Below are positions 60,935-64,000 of a stretch of 64,000 bases of DNA, in pieces. Origin of the DNA: Peptococcaceae bacterium BRH_c8a. Lineage in GTDB: Bacteria > Bacillota > Desulfotomaculia > Desulfotomaculales > Desulfallaceae. Numbering within the stretch: position 1 is the stretch's first letter; the number at the start of each line of letters is the position of its first letter. The DNA lies in the NCBI GenBank assembly GCA_000961575.1, contig LADP01000010.1:1-64000 (forward strand), in the 5' to 3' direction. Made by a program: the position numbers and the translations under genes. The notes beneath the pieces were generated by a model. That model had not been told where the DNA came from, made no database searches, and worked only from the letters and a program-made list of their open reading frames with translations.

Positions 60935-60967
60935 TCCCACTTATATAAGTGGGATCTATTTTTTTAC
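60935..60967 (+). terminator. Terminator-like perfect palindrome
   Basis: TCCCACTTATATAAGTGGGA is a perfect 20-bp palindrome followed by TCTATTTTTTT on the plus strand. It could end the kinase-regulator-sensor transcript, which would run antisense across the 37-residue gene; on the minus strand it sits between exporter 2 and that gene. Confidence 0.65.
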
Positions 60968-60971
60968 TTAA

Positions 60972-62129
60972 TCACGGGTGTTCGGCAATCAACAGTAGCA
61001 CCACCAGCAAAGCTCCCACCAGCTTAACCGTGGCTGCTGTTATACCCACCAACAGGTGACTGCCCCCCGCCCGGCGCAGTTCCTCAAAGGAAATTTGCAT
61101 GCCCAAGCCCGCCAGTCCGATGGCAAAAAACCAACTGTACAGGCGTCTAATAAATACCAGTTCGGGGGATGGCGGTGTAGTTTCCCCCAGCATACCGAAA
61201 GAGGTCATGAACACTACGAACAAAAAACCAACTACAAAAAGAGGAAAGTTTGTTCCCAGTTTGGTGTTGATGCCAAAACCATCACCATCACCATCACCAT
61301 CACCTTTGCCGGAACGGCTGCAATAAACAGCCAGGAACAGAACCACAAAAGGCAGAAATAGAATTCTGGTCAGGTTGTATATTTCACCCGTCTTCAAACT
61401 AGCCGAGGCATGTTCGGCGGTGCCGGGGTCGAAGCTCAACGCAGCGGCCAGCACCTGGCCGGAATTAAGTATCCCGGTACCTACCCAGACACCGAATTGG
61501 TGCGGGCTTAAACCCAATAAAGTGCCTATGGCGGGTAGCATAAACAGGTAGAACAGGCCCACACCGAGAATAGTGGCAATAGAATAGGCAACATCGGTGG
61601 ACTTTGCGCGCACCGCTGGTGCAACCGCAACGATGGCTGACACACCGCAGATTGCAGTACCGGCCGCCAGCACCGACGCGGCAGCCGGATCTAGCCCCAG
61701 CCTTTGCCCCAGATATAGGGTTAAAGTTAGGGTGAAAATAACAAAAGCCAGAATTATTACAAAGGCAGTGGAACCTAGGTTGGCCAGGTCTCTGAAGCTG
61801 TACAGCGAGCCCAGCAAAATAACGCCCAGCTTGATAAATAAGCGGGAAGTCCTGGTGATGCCCGGGGCAAGCAGGGGGGGGATGCCGATTAAGTTGCGCA
61901 GCAGTATCCCGGTGATAATACAGATAAGTACATAATTAAGGTGCAAAATATTAACCAGGTATCTGGCCGTAACCGGCCTTGCTGCCAGTATTGATTCCAA
62001 ACCTTGCCACTGAGGGAAACCCAGATCCGCTCCGCCCCTGGCAACCACAGCTACCGCAACCATGGTTAAAATGCCCGGCAGCAGATGAATTAAATACAGC
62101 AGTGTCTTAATTTTCGACACACCCCGCAT
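60972..62129 (-). CDS. YeiH-family putative sulfate/anion exporter 2
   Basis: A 385-residue paralogue of exporter 1: GFPQWQGLESIL, FIKLGVILLGSLYS, AAGTAICGVSAIVAVAPAVR, GTGILNSGQVLAAALSFDPG. One cytoplasmic or periplasmic loop carries a GDGDGDGDG tract encoded by a hexanucleotide repeat (61279-61304) that exporter 1 lacks. The start is placed at ATG 62129, with no good ribosome site; a GTG three codons later is possible. It is followed by the 37-residue gene. Confidence 0.9.
   Translation of the reverse strand: MRGVSKIKTLLYLIHLLPGILTMVAVAVVARGGADLGFPQWQGLESILAARPVTARYLVNILHLNYVLICIITGILLRNLIGIPPLLAPGITRTSRLFIKLGVILLGSLYSFRDLANLGSTAFVIILAFVIFTLTLTLYLGQRLGLDPAAASVLAAGTAICGVSAIVAVAPAVRAKSTDVAYSIATILGVGLFYLFMLPAIGTLLGLSPHQFGVWVGTGILNSGQVLAAALSFDPGTAEHASASLKTGEIYNLTRILFLPFVVLFLAVYCSRSGKGDGDGDGDGFGINTKLGTNFPLFVVGFLFVVFMTSFGMLGETTPPSPELVFIRRLYSWFFAIGLAGLGMQISFEELRRAGGSHLLVGITAATVKLVGALLVVLLLIAEHP
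61279..61304. repeat. Hexanucleotide tandem repeat inside exporter 2
   Basis: Four copies of CCATCA on the plus strand (GGTGAT sense) encode Gly-Asp repeats. Copy-number change would keep the reading frame. Confidence 0.85.
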
Positions 62130-62309
62130 AACAATTGTGAAAATTATTTTTTATTCTCCCCTGACAGATCGTTTTTTACCCCGCAGGGGCTTGATACTCC
62201 CCGCCCTGCTCGTTTTAGGTTTATTTTTGTCCGAGTATAAAAATCAAAGCAATTTGGCAATAATTCATTAAAAATAGGGCTATTTGGGTATTATTTATGT
62301 TTGAGACAC

Positions 62310-62338
62310 TTGCTTTTAAAAGCCTTATTTTGTACTAT
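62310..62338 (+). promoter_or_regulatory. Promoter of htpG
   Basis: TTGCTT (62310-62315), 17 bases, TACTAT (62333-62338), just upstream of the CIRCE element, so transcription would start at its 5' edge. Confidence 0.6.
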
Positions 62339-62346
62339 CAATCTTA

Positions 62347-62373
62347 TTAGCACTCATTTAAAGAGAGTGCTAG
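62347..62373 (+). promoter_or_regulatory. CIRCE element (HrcA operator)
   Basis: TTAGCACTC, nine bases, GAGTGCTAG. Only the final base differs from the consensus TTAGCACTC-N9-GAGTGCTAA. HrcA would repress htpG here. Confidence 0.93.
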
Positions 62374-62440
62374 CAAAATAAAAACATTTTTTGCAGCCGA
62401 GATGCATGACTAAACAGTACCGGTTTTAAAAAAGTAAGAC

Positions 62441-62506
62441 GGGCACCTCTGCCTGACCCAAAAGGTGCCCGCATCAAATAAACCGGCCCCAGGTTAATAC
62501 CTGGGG
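62441..62506 (+). other. Two hairpins in the htpG leader
   Basis: GGGCACC...GGTGCCC (about 62441-62471) and CCCCAGGTTAATACCTGGGG (62487-62506) lie in the 5' untranslated region. Neither has a T tract, so mRNA stability elements are more likely than terminators. The rest of 62130-62309 holds no gene. Confidence 0.45.
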
Positions 62507-62554
62507 TGCGGTGTTGTTTGAACAAAATTATTATTAAAGGTTAAAGGAGGGCGC

Positions 62555-64000
62555 ATGATGACAGAGGAAACAAAAACCCAGGGGCACCAAACGATGGAAT
62601 TCCAAGCTGAAGTTAAGGAACTGCTTAATATCGTAATTAACTCCCTTTACACCGACCGGGAGATTTTTCTGCGTGAATTAATCTCCAATGCTACCGATGC
62701 TTTGGAAAAATTCCGTTACCTGAGCATTACCGATAAGGAAGTGGCGGATGCCGACCTGCCTCTGGAAATAACCATCGAAGTGGACGAGCAGAACAAAACG
62801 GTAACTGTAACCGACACTGGCGTGGGTATGACCCGGGACGAACTGGTGGAAAACCTGGGCACCATTGCTCACTCGGGTTCCAGGTCTTTCTTTCGCCAGA
62901 TGGCCGAGTCAGAACGCAAAGACCTCAATTTAATCGGCCAGTTCGGGGTAGGCTTTTACGCGGCGTTCATGGCAGCTAAAAAAGTGCGAGTGTTGACCCG
63001 TTCCTACCGCCCCGAAGCCCAAGGTGTGGAGTGGGTCTCCGATGGCATGGGCGGGTATTCTGTAATGCAAGCCCAAGGGCTGCAGCGGGGTACTAAAATC
63101 GTTATGGAACTTAAGGAAGACGCTGATGAATTTGCCAGCCCGGCCACGGTAAAACAAATAATTCAAAAGTATTCAAACTTCGTGCCCTTTCCCATTATGC
63201 TGGGAGGCGAAAAGGTTAACACCGTCCAGGCCATTTGGGCCCGTAATAAGAATGAGATTAAAGATGAGGAATATAACGAGTTTTACAAATTTATTGCCAA
63301 TGCTTACGAAGAGCCCCGGTACCGGATGCATTTTTCAGTTGACGCACCGCTGGCTATTAATGCGTTGCTGTATGTGCCGGGGGAAAACATGGAACGGTTT
63401 GGTTTTGGCAAACTGGATCCCGGGGTGCACCTGTATTGCCGCAAAGTGATGATCCAGCAGAACGCCGAGGGGTTGCTGCCGGAATGGCTGCGCTTTGTGA
63501 GAGGCGTGGTGGACAGCGAGGACATTCCACTGAACATTTCCCGGGAGACCATGCAGGACAGTGCCCTGATGGCTAAACTGCGCCGGGTGATTACCGGGCG
63601 GTTTCTCAAGTTTTTGGGCGAACAGGCCAAGGCAGACCCCGAAAAATATGCTGGTTTCTGGGATACTTTCGGCATTTTTCTCAAGGAAGGGGCGGCTTCC
63701 GACTTTAACCACTATAAGGATATCGCGCCCCTGCTACGGTTTGAATCGTCCCGTTCCGAATCCGGCAAGTATGTTACCCTGGATCAGTATGTGGACAGGA
63801 TGAAGGAAAACCAAAAGCATATCTACTATATTAATGGCCCCACCCGGGAGGCTATCGAGGCCGGCCCCTACCTGGAGGCATTTCGCGCCAGGGATATGGA
63901 GGTGCTTTACACCCACGAACCGGTGGACGATTTTGTACTTAGCAAACTGGCCGAATACCGGGATAAAAAACTGGTCTCTGCTGACCAGGCCGAACTGGAT
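62555..64000 (+). CDS. htpG: Molecular chaperone HtpG (Hsp90), 5' part, runs off window
   Basis: Reads MMTEETKTQGHQTMEFQAE, then ELLNIVINSLYTDREIFLRE, DTGVGMT and GQFGVGFYAAF, the GHKL ATP-binding domain of Hsp90, then NFVPFPIM, VDSEDIPLNISRETMQ and the middle domain; 482 codons are present and the C-terminal domain is beyond base 64000. ATGs at 62555 and 62558 both follow AAAGGAGGG. CIRCE control shows that it belongs to the HrcA heat-shock regulon in this organism. Confidence 0.97.
   Translation, partial: MMTEETKTQGHQTMEFQAEVKELLNIVINSLYTDREIFLRELISNATDALEKFRYLSITDKEVADADLPLEITIEVDEQNKTVTVTDTGVGMTRDELVENLGTIAHSGSRSFFRQMAESERKDLNLIGQFGVGFYAAFMAAKKVRVLTRSYRPEAQGVEWVSDGMGGYSVMQAQGLQRGTKIVMELKEDADEFASPATVKQIIQKYSNFVPFPIMLGGEKVNTVQAIWARNKNEIKDEEYNEFYKFIANAYEEPRYRMHFSVDAPLAINALLYVPGENMERFGFGKLDPGVHLYCRKVMIQQNAEGLLPEWLRFVRGVVDSEDIPLNISRETMQDSALMAKLRRVITGRFLKFLGEQAKADPEKYAGFWDTFGIFLKEGAASDFNHYKDIAPLLRFESSRSESGKYVTLDQYVDRMKENQKHIYYINGPTREAIEAGPYLEAFRARDMEVLYTHEPVDDFVLSKLAEYRDKKLVSADQAELD

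Overview
The window looks like chromosome of an anaerobic, spore-forming, Gram-positive bacterium of the Desulfotomaculum/Peptococcaceae type. This is an inference from content: [FeFe]-hydrogenase maturases, a NapH-like iron-sulfur flavoprotein, many lipoproteins, strong AGGAGG ribosome sites, a LysM/BsuPI coat-like protein, HrcA/CIRCE control and two YeiH-type sulfur-anion exporter homologues. No rRNA, tRNA, CRISPR array or prophage was seen. The only mobile element is the 5' part of an IS1634-like transposase at the left edge.

Layout. 1-2.2 kb: transposase fragment, then glnA behind a leader with two hexaloop hairpins and a terminator (ANTAR-type antitermination). 2.3-3.9 kb: MFS drug exporter behind a leader with tiny ORFs and a terminator. 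4-8.1 kb (minus): TM1266-like regulator, hydF, hydE, hydG. 8.4-14 kb: TPR protein, pepF, recQ, and a SEC-C protein whose motif is frameshifted. 14.5-20.4 kb: DUF2269-like membrane protein, a 139-residue protein of unknown fold and a 1643-residue DUF5724/DUF4132 protein. 20.5-24.3 kb: NapH/ferredoxin-reductase fusion, MarR regulator, and an ArsA-type ATPase split by one stop codon. 24.4-34.4 kb: stalk-domain protein, Rph/Pps-like phosphotransferase, M24 peptidase, ABC-2 exporter, LysM-BsuPI protein, lipoprotein, 31-residue membrane peptide. 34.6-41.9 kb: hemerythrin, DHA2 exporter, lipoprotein, ArsR and MerR/TipA regulators with membrane proteins. 42-46.9 kb (minus): GbsR-like regulator with a MacAB-like ABC system. 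47-51.6 kb: Cys/Met PLP enzyme, MFS protein and a frameshifted ABC-F protein behind an elaborate attenuator leader. 51.6-54.8 kb: rhodanese lipoprotein and a two-component pair. 54.9-62.1 kb: a histidine kinase, response regulator and Cache/PAS sensor flanked by two YeiH exporters, each followed by a tiny single-span protein. 62.1-64 kb: CIRCE-controlled htpG, running off the edge.

How the genes work together. The hyd operon matures the H-cluster of a hydrogenase encoded elsewhere. The 55-62 kb block reads as a signal-responsive anion export module. Its two tiny proteins share a pattern around an ER-x-EDL motif followed by a hydrophobic helix, which is my leading candidate for an undescribed component. 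Several drug-resistance-type genes (MFS at 2.6 kb, ABC-F at 50 kb, Rph-like at 25 kb, DHA2 at 35 kb, MacAB-like at 44 kb) sit here, two behind leaders that look like ribosome-sensing attenuators. Short dispersed repeats occur between genes, and one lies in frame inside the start of hydF.
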